The notes beneath the pieces are model-generated. The model was not told where the DNA came from, did not search any database, and saw nothing but the letters and a program-made list of their open reading frames with translations. A stretch of 49,520 nucleotides of DNA from Nitrososphaeraceae archaeon. Lineage in GTDB: Archaea; Thermoproteota; Nitrososphaeria; Nitrososphaerales; Nitrososphaeraceae. Position numbers and translations under genes: made by a program. Numbering within the stretch: position 1 is the first letter of the stretch; every line of letters starts with the position of its first letter. Shown piece by piece: positions 17,942 through 27,205 of this stretch. The DNA lies in assembly GCA_025923455.1 (NCBI GenBank), contig JAICFW010000058.1, positions 1 to 49,520 of the forward strand. Direction: 5' to 3'.

Positions 17942-19000
17942 CTAGTTTTGACCCATGACTACGTAATATTCAGTAATGTCTTCAAAAGCTTTTATTTTTT
18001 CTTCTTTTATTTGAATAGTTTCCATATTGAATTTTTGTGAAACCTTTTCCTTTGTATATTGCGATATAACGATTTGATCGGCTTCGGATATCCCTTCCAT
18101 CCTGCTTGCCAAATTCACATGAGTTCCTATCACTGTAAACTGATCTCTTTCTTGACTTCCCATGAGTCCAACTAAGACAGAGCCAGTATTAATCCCGCAT
18201 TTTATATCTATATTTGTATCAAAATTAGTAACCGTACTCCAAATATCCAACCAATTTTTTTTAAAAAATTGGAATGCCTTCTTGATTTTTAGAGCTGCGA
18301 CAATCGCATTCGATGCACCAATTGAACCGTCATCATCCGTTTCCTTGAATCCAAAATATGCTAGTATGCCATCCCCAATGAATTTATCAATTATTCCACC
18401 ATATTCATGTATAATTGGAACGGCTACGCCAAGATATTCGTTGAGAAATACCGCAATGAGCTCCGGATGGTCTTTAAAGATTTCAGTCAATTTTGAAAAA
18501 TTACTGATATCCCAAAAGACAATGGTCATTACTTTATTCTGGATTAGGATTGCATGAGGGTCACTCAGATATTCAATAATTGCTGGGTCCAGTTGTCTTT
18601 GAAGACGAGTTAATATTTTTTGATTTGCATTGTCGGATATTGACAAGTTTAGGCCGTCTAAAAATCTAGCCTTCTCGTCTTCTGTCATCTGATCCTCGGA
18701 TTTAGGTAACATCCCAATCACGCCTCTTTCAGAAGGATGCATAGTGCAGTAATATGGTATACTTTGTTGATTACTATCGATCTTAACAGTTGTAGATTCC
18801 CCCGGCAGCATGCTTCCAGTTTGAAAGAAAGGACTTGGCAAAGTAGAGTTCGCATCCCCTGAAGTCAAGTTATGTACCTTTGTATCTAGATTGATCCAAG
18901 TTATTGATTCACCTTTGACAATCTTGACAATCCTAGGCTCAAAGTACGCTATTTCATTAGTATTCTCTTTGAATTTAGGAATAACTACAAATTGTTTCAA
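17942..19000 (-). CDS. cupredoxin domain fused to class III nucleotide cyclase
   Basis: The 352-residue protein joins an N-terminal blue-copper-like domain (about 10-98) to an adenylate/guanylate cyclase domain (about 150-350). Copper ligands visible are H43 in KVHNLTSG, and C85 and H88 in YYCTMHPSE; the axial Met usual at H+3 is E91, and M97 lies further on. The cyclase has both metal Asp (D164 in VFWDISNFS, D210 in FIGDGILAYFG) and GINTGSVLVGLMG and VIGTHVNLASRMEG, so it looks active. The start is TTG at 19000 with an in-frame TGA directly before it, so there is no room for a signal peptide and the copper domain should be cytosolic. Redox- or copper-controlled cyclic nucleotide signalling is inferred. 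Confidence 0.87.
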   Translation of the reverse strand: MKQFVVIPKFKENTNEIAYFEPRIVKIVKGESITWINLDTKVHNLTSGDANSTLPSPFFQTGSMLPGESTTVKIDSNQQSIPYYCTMHPSERGVIGMLPKSEDQMTEDEKARFLDGLNLSISDNANQKILTRLQRQLDPAIIEYLSDPHAILIQNKVMTIVFWDISNFSKLTEIFKDHPELIAVFLNEYLGVAVPIIHEYGGIIDKFIGDGILAYFGFKETDDDGSIGASNAIVAALKIKKAFQFFKKNWLDIWSTVTNFDTNIDIKCGINTGSVLVGLMGSQERDQFTVIGTHVNLASRMEGISEADQIVISQYTKEKVSQKFNMETIQIKEEKIKAFEDITEYYVVMGQN

Positions 19001-19181
19001 TCAATTCTAAATAATTGACAGGGAATATAACTTACTTTCGTTCTTTTTACCCTAATTTGGTTTCAGATGTTCATATTATTAAAACGTAAACTCGACATTA
19101 AACAAATACGATGTTCAAGATGTACAAGAAGATCTGTATTTCAAGAAAGACATTAATTATAGTATCGGGTTTTTACAATTT

Positions 19182-19328
19182 ATGGAAGGAATTCAAAAAC
19201 TAAAATGTAGCTCCTGCGGGATTACATTCATGTCTGAAAATAATAGTCCACTTTGTCCTACATGTTCTGAAAATGCAAGTGCTCATAATCATGGAGCAGA
19301 ACATAGTTGTGGCTGTGGTGGTCACTAA
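19182..19328 (+). CDS. 48-residue zinc-ribbon protein with His/Cys tail
   Basis: ATG to TAA gives 48 residues with C9-x2-C12 (LKCSSCG) and C25-x2-C28 (PLCPTC), a zinc ribbon. A second metal-like tail follows: HNHGAEHSCGCGGH. The tail has four His and two Cys in 14 residues, which could bind copper, nickel or zinc. It is transcribed divergently from the cupredoxin-cyclase gene, an interesting pairing for metal sensing. No upstream in-frame start is available. Confidence 0.7.
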   Translation: MEGIQKLKCSSCGITFMSENNSPLCPTCSENASAHNHGAEHSCGCGGH

Positions 19329-19477
19329 CCACTTTTTTTAAGTTTTGATTAATACTACTTCAAGTATCAAGCTCATGAAAATATTTTAATTTGTTCACTT
19401 TAATAATTTCCGATCAAATATGCTATTGAATTCATAACCAACTTACTAAATGATTCCATGTCGTTGTCATGTCTTCC

Positions 19478-19876
19478 TTAAATAACTACAATTTCCAACT
19501 CGTCATAAGCATCTTTTACCGATAGCTCAACCAACGTATCTTCGTAAATTAATAACCAATCTCTTAAACCAACAACTGGAAGCTTTCTCACAAATATTTT
19601 TTCTGTCTCGATTAGAGTTGCCTTTAGATACGCAAATTGCAAAGGGATTTGATTTTCGGGATTTTTTATTTTAAAAAGACTCTCTTGAAGTTCTATGCCA
19701 GGGCGACCTCCCTGAATGTTTACTGTGACGTTTTCAGCATATCTGTTTTGTATTTTGGCCGTTACATAGCTCTGTCCTATTTCAAATCGATCTATATTCA
19801 ATAATACTTGAGACCTGACAATAGGTGACTTTGGTATTTCATGAAATAATACTTCAGATATTGCGTCAAAGAACAA
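19478..19876 (-). CDS. hypothetical beta-rich protein
   Basis: The 132-residue protein has no signal peptide or membrane span and alternates hydrophobic and polar residues as in a beta sandwich (VLLNIDRFEIGQSYVTAKIQNRYAENVTVNIQGGRPGIELQ). The C-terminus is acidic (VKDAYDELEIVVI). No family is recognised and no motif identifies a reaction. Flanking spaces of about 150-200 bp on each side suggest a single-gene transcript. Confidence 0.6.
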   Translation of the reverse strand: MFFDAISEVLFHEIPKSPIVRSQVLLNIDRFEIGQSYVTAKIQNRYAENVTVNIQGGRPGIELQESLFKIKNPENQIPLQFAYLKATLIETEKIFVRKLPVVGLRDWLLIYEDTLVELSVKDAYDELEIVVI

Positions 19877-20075
19877 GTCTTATATCAGCATTAAGTGGAT
19901 GATTATTCTATATACAATTTTCTACGGTTCTTCAATGAGATTTTTTCAAATCAATGGTTTGGCAGGTTTTTAATTAAGCGATAACTTTTCAAATACTATT
20001 TGATTTGTTTGTACCGTAAATTTGATTCAAATTTTATAACATTTTAATATATTATTTTAACTTAGTCTACCTGTC

Positions 20076-20720
20076 TTGATCACTCTTGATGAGCTAATAT
20101 TGTTATACGATTACTTTGGGTATCTTGGTATTTTATTAGTGAGCTTTATCATCAGTATATTGTTCTTTCTACCAATACCTTACTTCCCACTTCCTCTCAT
20201 AGCAGCTTTTAATAAGAATCTGGATCCACATATCATCTCTCTTTCTGGAACGGTTGGTGCTGTTGCCGCAAAAATGATCATATTTTATCTTGCGTACTCT
20301 GGACGCAATTACATTTTCAAAAAATCAAAAGGAAGAACATTGTCACTTCAAAAACTCCTAGGCAAATATGGATGGATAGGAGCATTTGTTGCCCCAATAA
20401 TTCCATTTTCTGAAAATTTCATCTATATCACATTGGGACTTTCTAAATACAACCCATGGAAGTTTGCCGTTTCAGTATTTGCTGGAGTTTTCTTATATAA
20501 CGAGTTTATAGTGTGGCTCGGAGTATTACTGGGACGGCCATTTGTTCAAAGCATTATTTCACAATTTACAAACACAAGCAATCCTACTGCCCTTATCATA
20601 GCCATAATTCTCAGTGGCGCTGGAGTACTGGTTACGTTATATTTGCTGGTAAAAATAAATTGGAATAAGATCATTGGAAAAAGGTTTCCATGGACCAGAA
20701 CTGATAATTCAGATGAATAA
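20076..20720 (+). CDS. VTT-domain (DedA/SNARE-associated-like) membrane protein
   Basis: The 214-residue protein has five to six spans and the VTT pattern: a re-entrant stretch with FFLPIPYFPLPLIAAF, GTVGAVAAKMIIFYLAY.GR, LGKYGWIGAFVAPIIPFSENFIYITLGLS, and a last long span. Family members handle lipid flipping or membrane homeostasis. The start is TTG. The C-terminal tail is basic then polar (KRFPWTRTDNSDE). The substrate is not shown by the sequence. Confidence 0.78.
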   Translation: MITLDELILLYDYFGYLGILLVSFIISILFFLPIPYFPLPLIAAFNKNLDPHIISLSGTVGAVAAKMIIFYLAYSGRNYIFKKSKGRTLSLQKLLGKYGWIGAFVAPIIPFSENFIYITLGLSKYNPWKFAVSVFAGVFLYNEFIVWLGVLLGRPFVQSIISQFTNTSNPTALIIAIILSGAGVLVTLYLLVKINWNKIIGKRFPWTRTDNSDE

Positions 20721-20871
20721 TCTACTGATATCTAAGGTAAAAGACCATATCACTAGCATGTTATACTAGGTACTTTTTAGGATACCAAACTAGCGTCATT
20801 ATTATATTACTGGGGTCCGTCGAGCACGTATTAGTATAATCTTAATTAGATATGAAGTTATTTTATACATA

Positions 20872-21570
20872 TTGCATTATTGGGTAGGCTCATTTTGTCG
20901 CATATTGGATAAGAGACAGGGAAATCCGTTATTTCCTGGTGGCGTCGCAGCTATATCAGACATCATCAAGATAGTTGCCGATATAGGAAATCATATTCCT
21001 GATAAATCATGGATGCTATACTTACTGGAATTGTTCAATATTCGCAATAATCCTATTGAGTTGAATTTGATATGTCAGTTTGATAATCAAGATTATTTTG
21101 AGGCAATTTTCCAGGGCATTAATAGATATAGATTCAAAAAAGTATTACCAATAGTTGGTCATTCATTCCTGCGAATGATAATGATGTACAAGAAAAACAG
21201 ACTGATTAGATATAGTCTTACTGATCAGATCAATGGGGACACAGAAATCTTTGATTTTCCTCTTGATAAAATGAATTTTGATTATGTTGGGGGTAATCAA
21301 TTTACCGGAATTGAGTGGTGGAACAAAACAGGTAATTTCCCTTATTCAATCAGATATAATGTAGAAGTATCTCAGCTTATGTTTGGATTTTTAGACAAGA
21401 CCGATCCTGAGTCAATTACTTTTGTTCCTCATAATTCATTGATACCAAATAATGATAACTCCGGGGCAGCTTATCCTATATCATTTCGAAATATAATGTT
21501 AAAGGACGGTTGTGTTTGTTACTCCGTTGAACCGGGCGAATGTAGTAATGGAATTCATTATAGCATCTAA
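20872..21570 (+). CDS. hypothetical protein with C-terminal Cys cluster
   Basis: The 232-residue protein starts at TTG and has no signal or span. The middle is a mixed alpha/beta region with IGHSFLRM-type helices and a beta part (RYSLTDQINGDTEIFDFP). The end reads GCVCYSVEPGECSNGIHYSI, with three Cys that could bind a metal. No family is recognised. An N-terminal Trp/Cys segment (HYWVGSFCRIL) may indicate that the true start lies further in. Confidence 0.6.
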   Translation: MHYWVGSFCRILDKRQGNPLFPGGVAAISDIIKIVADIGNHIPDKSWMLYLLELFNIRNNPIELNLICQFDNQDYFEAIFQGINRYRFKKVLPIVGHSFLRMIMMYKKNRLIRYSLTDQINGDTEIFDFPLDKMNFDYVGGNQFTGIEWWNKTGNFPYSIRYNVEVSQLMFGFLDKTDPESITFVPHNSLIPNNDNSGAAYPISFRNIMLKDGCVCYSVEPGECSNGIHYSI

Positions 21571-21697
21571 TCGTACTGCAAATTTGACATGAATGTTAAC
21601 AGATAAATAAATCTGACTGAAGTTAAAATAAATGCTCTCCAGATTATCAATTTTAAAAATCAAAGTTTAAAGCATACTCTATCCGAATTATTTTTAA

Positions 21698-21904
21698 TTG
21701 ATAGGATGGATCGTTCTTATATTAGCTATTCTAATTGTTTTGGCAGTGGTTGGATTAGGTTGGGAAACATTCTTTAGTGGTGTGAAGAAGGGTGCAGAGA
21801 AAATCAGTAATCTTCCAGAAGTAAAAAACCTAACCGATAAAGCAAAAAGCGAATTTGATAATATTATTGGTAACTCTACAGTTGATATTATTGCAATTTT
21901 TTAG
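21698..21904 (+). CDS. small single-span membrane protein
   Basis: The 68-residue product starts at TTG with one hydrophobic span (MIGWIVLILAILIVLAVVGLGW), then FFSGVKKGAEKISNLPEVKNLTDKAKSEFDNIIG, an amphipathic helix with repeats of Lys and hydrophobic residues. A hydrophobic stretch (VDIIAIF) ends it. It looks like the small membrane proteins found in many ammonia-oxidising archaea. Function unknown. Confidence 0.6.
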   Translation: MIGWIVLILAILIVLAVVGLGWETFFSGVKKGAEKISNLPEVKNLTDKAKSEFDNIIGNSTVDIIAIF

Positions 21905-21953
21905 AAAATAAAATTCTAATCTGTAATCTCTTGACTGTATTATGAAAGGGATT

Positions 21954-22021
21954 TGCCAGCCCCGTGTTTGGCATCCGTTCCATTATTGTTGATGTATTTG
22001 GTACTTTCGGTGAACGGAGCC
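21954..22021 (+). other. mutually exclusive hairpins in intergenic DNA
   Basis: TGCCA (21954-21958) can pair with TGGCA (21969-21973). GGCATCCGTTC (21970-21980) can instead pair with GAACGGAGCC (22012-22021) with one bulged A. The two stems share bases, so only one can form. This lies in the 339-bp gap before the zinc-finger gene at 22244; apart from it I see nothing else in that gap. Confidence 0.35.
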
Positions 22022-22243
22022 AAAAACCGAAATTTCTTCACTGATTAGTTGTGCACAACAAAATTTAAAACGATTTCACTAGATCTCGATCTGATGAGCC
22101 TTTTAAATAACTTATTGCCTTACAGTCAAACTCATCATAGAATAACTAATCCACCATGGAATTCGTATAGGTAAGACATTTAAGTGATGGAGACAAATAT
22201 TATACATGTTCTACACCACCTTGAAAAATGGAGGGGCATTTGA

Positions 22244-22378
22244 ATGGCACAAGAAATATCTGGTAGCGATAATCTAAAATGTCATCTATGTGGGATTATG
22301 TTTGCCACTCAACAAGAAAAGCAACAGCATATGAAACTGGAACACCAGAATAAAGAAGAGCCCACTGGGGTTGGTTAA
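22244..22378 (+). CDS. 44-residue C2H2 zinc-finger protein
   Basis: ATG to TAA encodes 44 residues holding one classical C2H2 finger, C13-x2-C16-x12-H29-x4-H34, with hydrophobic F20 and M30 at or near core positions. The rest is a short polar head (MAQEISGSDNL) and tail (QNKEEPTGVG). Single-finger C2H2 miniproteins occur in archaea and may bind DNA or partners. It stands alone between larger genes. Confidence 0.75.
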   Translation: MAQEISGSDNLKCHLCGIMFATQQEKQQHMKLEHQNKEEPTGVG

Positions 22379-22546
22379 ATAATAACACAAAGCTTAATTT
22401 TTTAATTCTAATGAAATTTGAGGCGGTAATAGGTTAATCATTATAGACGTAATTATAATTACTTTAAATGGTAATGTTTTAAAAATTACTTCATAAACCT
22501 TTCATATTGTAACTCGTTTATAAATATTAAATGACTTTATTAGAAT

Positions 22547-23626
22547 ATGAGACATTTAGGATATTGGGCATCACAAGAACAGTATTCAATGCAAGAACTG
22601 ATTAATTTTGTGCAAGAAGCCGAAAAAGGAGGGTTTGAAACAACGCTTACTAGCGATCATTTTCATCCTTGGTCTCACACTAATGGTCGTGGAAACTTCA
22701 CATGGGTATGGATCTCAGCTGCTGCTGAAAGAACAAAAAAAATGAAATTTATAACTGGGGTTACTGCAGCTGCATATCGATACAATCCTGGAATAATTGC
22801 ACAAGCATTTGCGTCATTGGATGTATTATACCCAGGGCGAATTGGACTAGGTGTGGGTTCAGGTGAAGCAATGAACGAAGTACCATTAGGATTTGATTGG
22901 CCTTCTGCAGAGATTAGAGTTGAAAGGGCAACTGAAGCTATTCAAATTATAAGAATATTATGGAATAAGAACACGACTAAAAGTTTGAATAATTCAGAAA
23001 AATTTTCAAATACTGATTCTACTATTCATAACAAACATCAAACTAGTATAGATAATGATGGGTTTGTAACGTTCAATGGTAAATATTTCAAAATAAAAAA
23101 AGCAAAATTGTATACTCCTCCCACGACTAATATTCCACTATATATGGCAGGTTCAGGTTCAAAGGCAATTAAAACTGCCGCTAAACACACTGATGGCTTG
23201 ATTACGACTTCGAAACCTGAAGGAGCCAAAGAAGTATTCGATATATTTGATAATGCAGCGTTGGAAGTGGACAAGGACCCTGTTTCACTCCAAAAAATAG
23301 CTAAACCGAAAATCTCTTACTCCGAGGACTATGAAAAAGCTTTCAAAGCGTCCGAGTTCTGGCGTACTACGCAAATTGAAGACGCATTTGATACTGATAT
23401 AAGTGATCCAAGGATTTTGGAACAAAAAGCAAAACAAGAAGTTTCTGATGAAGAACAGAAAAAATCAACAATAATAGTTACTTCTATTGAGGATCTAATT
23501 GCTCCAATCGAAAAATATTTTCAAGCAGGATTTACACAGATATATATTCACAGCACCAGCCCAGACGAGATTGAATTCATCAGATTATTTACAAAAAAAG
23601 TGCTGCCCTATTTTCAAGCTCGATGA
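22547..23626 (+). CDS. LLM-class F420-dependent oxidoreductase (Fgd-like)
   Basis: The 359-residue protein follows the F420-dependent glucose-6-phosphate dehydrogenase-like branch of the luciferase family: LGYWASQEQYS, TSDHFHPWSHTNGRGNFTWVW, ITGVTAAAYRYNPGIIAQAFASLD, PGRIGLGVGSGEAMNEVPLG. SDHFHPW and GVGSGE form the coenzyme F420 site. The true substrate may be another alcohol or sugar. Residues about 145-175 form a polar Asn/Ser/Thr-rich insert. Ammonia-oxidising archaea make F420, which fits. Confidence 0.88.
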   Translation: MRHLGYWASQEQYSMQELINFVQEAEKGGFETTLTSDHFHPWSHTNGRGNFTWVWISAAAERTKKMKFITGVTAAAYRYNPGIIAQAFASLDVLYPGRIGLGVGSGEAMNEVPLGFDWPSAEIRVERATEAIQIIRILWNKNTTKSLNNSEKFSNTDSTIHNKHQTSIDNDGFVTFNGKYFKIKKAKLYTPPTTNIPLYMAGSGSKAIKTAAKHTDGLITTSKPEGAKEVFDIFDNAALEVDKDPVSLQKIAKPKISYSEDYEKAFKASEFWRTTQIEDAFDTDISDPRILEQKAKQEVSDEEQKKSTIIVTSIEDLIAPIEKYFQAGFTQIYIHSTSPDEIEFIRLFTKKVLPYFQAR

Positions 23627-23650
23627 GAAGCCGTCTTTAGGCATTCTACA

Positions 23651-24079
23651 TTGACTTGGATATCCAAGTTCATTTGCTTTGATGATTTCATTATCACAAG
23701 CGATACTCTGGAGAAGGGAGCCAGTTCGCTGTTTAGTGATGAACTTCTAAATGTAATATTGTGTAAGTGTAAGATATTGGCATTAACTAGGGTTTCAGAA
23801 CAAGATAGAAAAAACATTATTTGGAATTTCATGGAAGAGTTATGGGAAAATTATGTGAATGCTAGGGAAAATAATTTGCCAACCACATTCAATCTCTTGG
23901 TTTTCTTTAACTTTGGAATTTTGAAGGATGGCTTTACGGAGAATGACAAGCTTTCTATTATCAAAGGGTATGCAAAGGAAAAAGGTTTCATCAAAATTAT
24001 AGGCACCGAAGTACACATAACTAAGAAAGGGCTAAAGGAATTTCAAAAAGATATCCACGACTGGGATATAAACACGTGA
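23651..24079 (+). CDS. hypothetical protein with winged-helix-like C-terminus
   Basis: The frame of 142 codons starts at TTG 23651; an ATG at 23831 would give about 83 residues. The C-terminal part (NDKLSIIKGYAKEKGFIKIIGTEVHITKKGLKEFQKD) has the helix-turn-strand-strand-helix look of a winged helix with basic ends. The N-terminal part has two Cys (ILCKCKILAL). It begins 24 bp after the LLM gene on the same strand, so it may be its regulator or partner. Not assigned to a named family. Confidence 0.5.
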   Translation: MTWISKFICFDDFIITSDTLEKGASSLFSDELLNVILCKCKILALTRVSEQDRKNIIWNFMEELWENYVNARENNLPTTFNLLVFFNFGILKDGFTENDKLSIIKGYAKEKGFIKIIGTEVHITKKGLKEFQKDIHDWDINT

Positions 24080-24181
24080 ACTACTTGGTGTATAATAGAA
24101 GATAGCTTGTCGTACTAGTCTAAGAATTCATAATTTACTACGGCCCGTTAAAGACTGGAGGTAATGGGTAAGTTTACACAG

Positions 24182-24784
24182 CTACATTTTTTCTGAAAGT
24201 TGTTGCTTCATTTTCTGAAATTCAGATTCACTCAAGATCCCCTTCTGTTTTAATCTAGAAAGTTTCTCAATTTCATCAGCGATTGAAATAGTGTCTATAC
24301 TGCTTGTTGCTTCACCGGTGCCATTATGTTTCATTCGTCGCCTTATTATTTCTAAAAGCTCTTCAGCCTTGTCTTTGGGGAGCGCTTCAATTACAGCTCC
24401 ATGATCGTCTTCCCCGCTAATATTTTCATCCATTAATCCTAACTTGCTCTTGTTTACCAACGTCGGAGCCTCAAATAATATAGTTGAGGTAAGAATTCCC
24501 TTCTGTAATTTAACGCTAGTTATAACGTCGTACGGAATATCAATAAGTTCCGATTTTAAGCCCAACATATAAGGATCTCTTATAATCACTCGTTTGTCAG
24601 TTGCTATAACAGTATTTGGTGTTAAAGCTGAGCCACCAGGCATTAATCTTGATTCCCTGGCCACAAGCAATACTTTTTCATCGGAGTTTAATATTTTCTC
24701 AATCTTCTCAATTTCATTTAATTCATTTCCATCAGTTATATCAGTATTAAATGAACGCTTTTCATCCGCCACCAATTTATACAC
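24182..24784 (-). CDS. bacterial-PH-like domain protein with C-terminal SHOCT
   Basis: The 200-residue protein contains a PH-like beta-barrel region (EKILNSDEKVLLVARESR..., NTVIATDKRVIIRDP, IPYDVITSVKLQKGILTSTILF) and ends with a short SHOCT helix pair (ADEIEKLSRLKQKGILSESEFQKMKQQLSEKM). This pairing is common in bacteria and archaea, where SHOCT is thought to guide oligomer formation. The start is GTG. Residues 120-160 are acidic and polar. The role is unknown; membrane association is possible. Confidence 0.82.
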   Translation of the reverse strand: MYKLVADEKRSFNTDITDGNELNEIEKIEKILNSDEKVLLVARESRLMPGGSALTPNTVIATDKRVIIRDPYMLGLKSELIDIPYDVITSVKLQKGILTSTILFEAPTLVNKSKLGLMDENISGEDDHGAVIEALPKDKAEELLEIIRRRMKHNGTGEATSSIDTISIADEIEKLSRLKQKGILSESEFQKMKQQLSEKM

Positions 24785-25044
24785 TATATTTAACGCTCAC
24801 ATATTTAATAAAAGCTCCCGTTAAATTCTAAATGTATCTGGGGATAATATTTACAACACTCGAAATTGATTGGTTGGAGCATAGTACAATTGGTTAAGAT
24901 GATAAAAATTAGAAAACCTATTTTATACCGCTTAAGCCCAACAACAGAATAGGACCAACAAGTTATTCTTATAAGCAAATGAAATGATTTCTTCTGGGAT
25001 ATCAGATTTTTTATGATAACATGATTTTAATCGACTGTTCGACC

Positions 25045-25170
25045 CTAAGAGTTGATTTTTCCTGGATAGAACACATGTGATATTAATCTGTGATAACAAT
25101 TATTACAGACAAACATATCTAGAAATTGATTTAACGAATGAATATGTTTTCTACAATAGTCACATTTCAT
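25045..25170 (-). CDS. 41-residue zinc-ribbon miniprotein
   Basis: ATG to TAG on the minus strand encodes 41 residues with C3-x2-C6 (MKCDYCRKH) and C22-x2-C25 (VCNNCYHR), separated by 15 residues, as in other archaeal one-zinc ribbons. Additional His residues flank both knuckles. It lies in an otherwise empty stretch of about 600 bp between the PH/SHOCT gene and the PsbP-like gene; the rest of that stretch is AT-rich with no clear feature. Confidence 0.65.
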   Translation of the reverse strand: MKCDYCRKHIHSLNQFLDMFVCNNCYHRLISHVFYPGKINS

Positions 25171-25405
25171 AGTTTCCAATATGATATTATATACATTAAA
25201 ATTTAAATAGTTTTTAATAATAATTTAGGCAAATATTTTCTTGATTAATTTTCTATATTATACATCTAGTGTTATCGAACATCTGTGCCTAAAATTAGAA
25301 CCTCTCAGTTTATCGGATGTGTAATTAATTGATGTAAAATTGATACATTATGGAGGTAATAGAAACAATTAAAGGACGCATTTGTTGATTCTCGATAATT
25401 ATAGT

Positions 25406-26056
25406 ATGAAACTCTTTTTTGAAGGATTATTATTGATCTGTGTCTGTGCCTGTATGTGGGCTAGCGCCGCATTTCAAATAGAAATTACACCACAGACAGT
25501 TCTTGCTGCAGAACAGGCAGTACCAAGCATGAATAAGACTAATTTTGGTTATCAACTTGAATCAAATGTTACTGATAGAAATACCATAAACGAAATTGCT
25601 TATAAGAATCCCCAACATGGAATCATTATGTTGTTCCCTTCAAATTGGACATTTTCCTCAAGTGGTTTACCAGAATATAATCAAATTGCTGCATTTTATG
25701 CTCCATTGCAAAACCTATCCGATCCAATTCCAGCTAGATTTACTATCGCTGTAATGAGCTATGAGCAAAATATACCTCTCAAGGAGTTTACTAATATGAC
25801 AATAAGCTCCCTTAATCAGACCGGCCAAATTATGATCTCAAGTTCTGATCCTATTAGTCTCGCTGGGCGACCAGGCCATCAGCTTGTATTTTCAACATTA
25901 CCAAATATGGGTAATCCTATTTCATTTGAGATATTGCATTCTTGGACAGTAATTGACAACAAGATTTATGTTTTTCAATATAGTGTCGAAAGCGCCAAAT
26001 TTGATACCTATCTTCCTACAGTCAAGCATATTTTAGAATCATTGAGAATAGAATAG
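25406..26056 (+). CDS. PsbP-like secreted protein
   Basis: From the ATG at 25406 the product is 216 residues with a signal peptide (MKLFFEGLLLICVCACMWASAA). A TTG at 25382 is in frame but would lengthen the pre-signal part. The mature domain has HGIIMLFPSNWTFSSS, IAAFYAPLQN, FTIAVMSYEQ, LAGRPGHQLVFS and a C-terminal FDTYLPTVKHILESLRIE, the PsbP-family pattern also present at 10486-11145. Several NxT/NxS sites are visible. Its role on the cell surface is unknown. Confidence 0.8.
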   Translation: MKLFFEGLLLICVCACMWASAAFQIEITPQTVLAAEQAVPSMNKTNFGYQLESNVTDRNTINEIAYKNPQHGIIMLFPSNWTFSSSGLPEYNQIAAFYAPLQNLSDPIPARFTIAVMSYEQNIPLKEFTNMTISSLNQTGQIMISSSDPISLAGRPGHQLVFSTLPNMGNPISFEILHSWTVIDNKIYVFQYSVESAKFDTYLPTVKHILESLRIE

Positions 26057-26176
26057 ACACGAGATAATAATCCATTGTGAGATCCCTGCAAGAAATAAGT
26101 CTCATATTTAGAAGACGTTTAACGTTTAATAGACCACAGAAGTAAAAATCATATATTAACAAGCGTTGAGGGACAG

Positions 26177-27040
26177 ATGGGAAGTAAAAGAAAGTTAGTC
26201 ATTACAATAGTTCCATTGATAATTATTATTGCGACCATTTTCTATCAAGTTGCAATTGCAAGGATATCTTCTGAGTCTCTCACAAAGTTAGACAAGTTTG
26301 GAATATTGGAAATATATCCTACTAAATTAGGGGGAAGGGAATGGTTTATTGACATGAACAAGCCTGTTGAGGACCCAGGGTTTAATCCTGGGTCAAATAT
26401 TACTAGGCAATTAGATGGTTCATGGCAGATAAATGGAAGACTTGAGAATGGCACGTACGTTGGGGAAGTGAGAATGGAAGTCGGTAGACTTCCAGGATCC
26501 AAAGAATGGAAGAATGTCGAGATGACCGGATATGCCAAAATAATTCCATCCAACAATCCAAATGATTCGCTGGTCTGGTCGATCAGAGGAGGAAGGCATA
26601 ATAGTACAGTTCCTTGTGAAGGAACAGCTCTTAAGGGAGAAATCGATATCAACGGTACGGTTTCTTGGGTCAAGGAGATATGGCATACGGGAGGATATAC
26701 CAGCAAACGAGCCGAAACACAAGTTACAGAACCCATTATTGGCAGATGGATTGGTTGGAAAGTTGTTGTCTACAATATGAACAATGATACCGCAGTAAAG
26801 ATGGAATCTTATCTTGATGACAGAGCAAATAATCATTGGATAAAGGTTACCGATTTGATTGATAGTGGTGGATGGTACGCTAATGAACCAGATCCTTTAT
26901 TTTACGGCGCAAACTGCGGTAAGGCTAAAGATCACATAATAACAAATGGAGGAGCTCTAGCAATATTTAGATCTGACAATATGACATGGAATTTTAGGGA
27001 CTTGAGTGTGAGAGAAATTCAGCCTCCATTATCTCCGTGA
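26177..27040 (+). CDS. secreted protein, possible carbohydrate-binding/jelly-roll fold
   Basis: The 287-residue protein has an N-terminal membrane anchor (KRKLVITIVPLIIIIATIFYQVAIA). The mature part is Trp- and Gly-rich and beta-like (GREWFIDMNKP, WQINGRLENGTYVGEVRMEV, WSIRGGRHNST, GRWIGWKVVVYNM, SYLDDRANNHWIKVTDLIDSGGW). This looks like a concanavalin-type jelly roll seen in exported sugar-binding proteins or lyases. Two Cys could form a disulfide (VPCEGTA and GANCGKA). No catalytic residues can be named. Confidence 0.72.
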   Translation: MGSKRKLVITIVPLIIIIATIFYQVAIARISSESLTKLDKFGILEIYPTKLGGREWFIDMNKPVEDPGFNPGSNITRQLDGSWQINGRLENGTYVGEVRMEVGRLPGSKEWKNVEMTGYAKIIPSNNPNDSLVWSIRGGRHNSTVPCEGTALKGEIDINGTVSWVKEIWHTGGYTSKRAETQVTEPIIGRWIGWKVVVYNMNNDTAVKMESYLDDRANNHWIKVTDLIDSGGWYANEPDPLFYGANCGKAKDHIITNGGALAIFRSDNMTWNFRDLSVREIQPPLSP

Positions 27041-27205
27041 ACTTTCATCGTTCCAGTCCTTTCATCATGAACAATAAAAAAATCTAGTATTATTACTGAG
27101 ATAGATATTTGGTTACATAAGGCTTGTTTGAAATTGATTGTTGGTCTTAAACCATTACATCTGAATCCTAGCTCTTATAATCTTTGTTGACCACAGTAAT
27201 AATAC

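Noticed and set aside
26245-26836. Two long minus-strand frames inside the secreted jelly-roll-like gene
   Set aside because: The plus-strand protein has an anchor and a folded pattern; the minus frames have neither.
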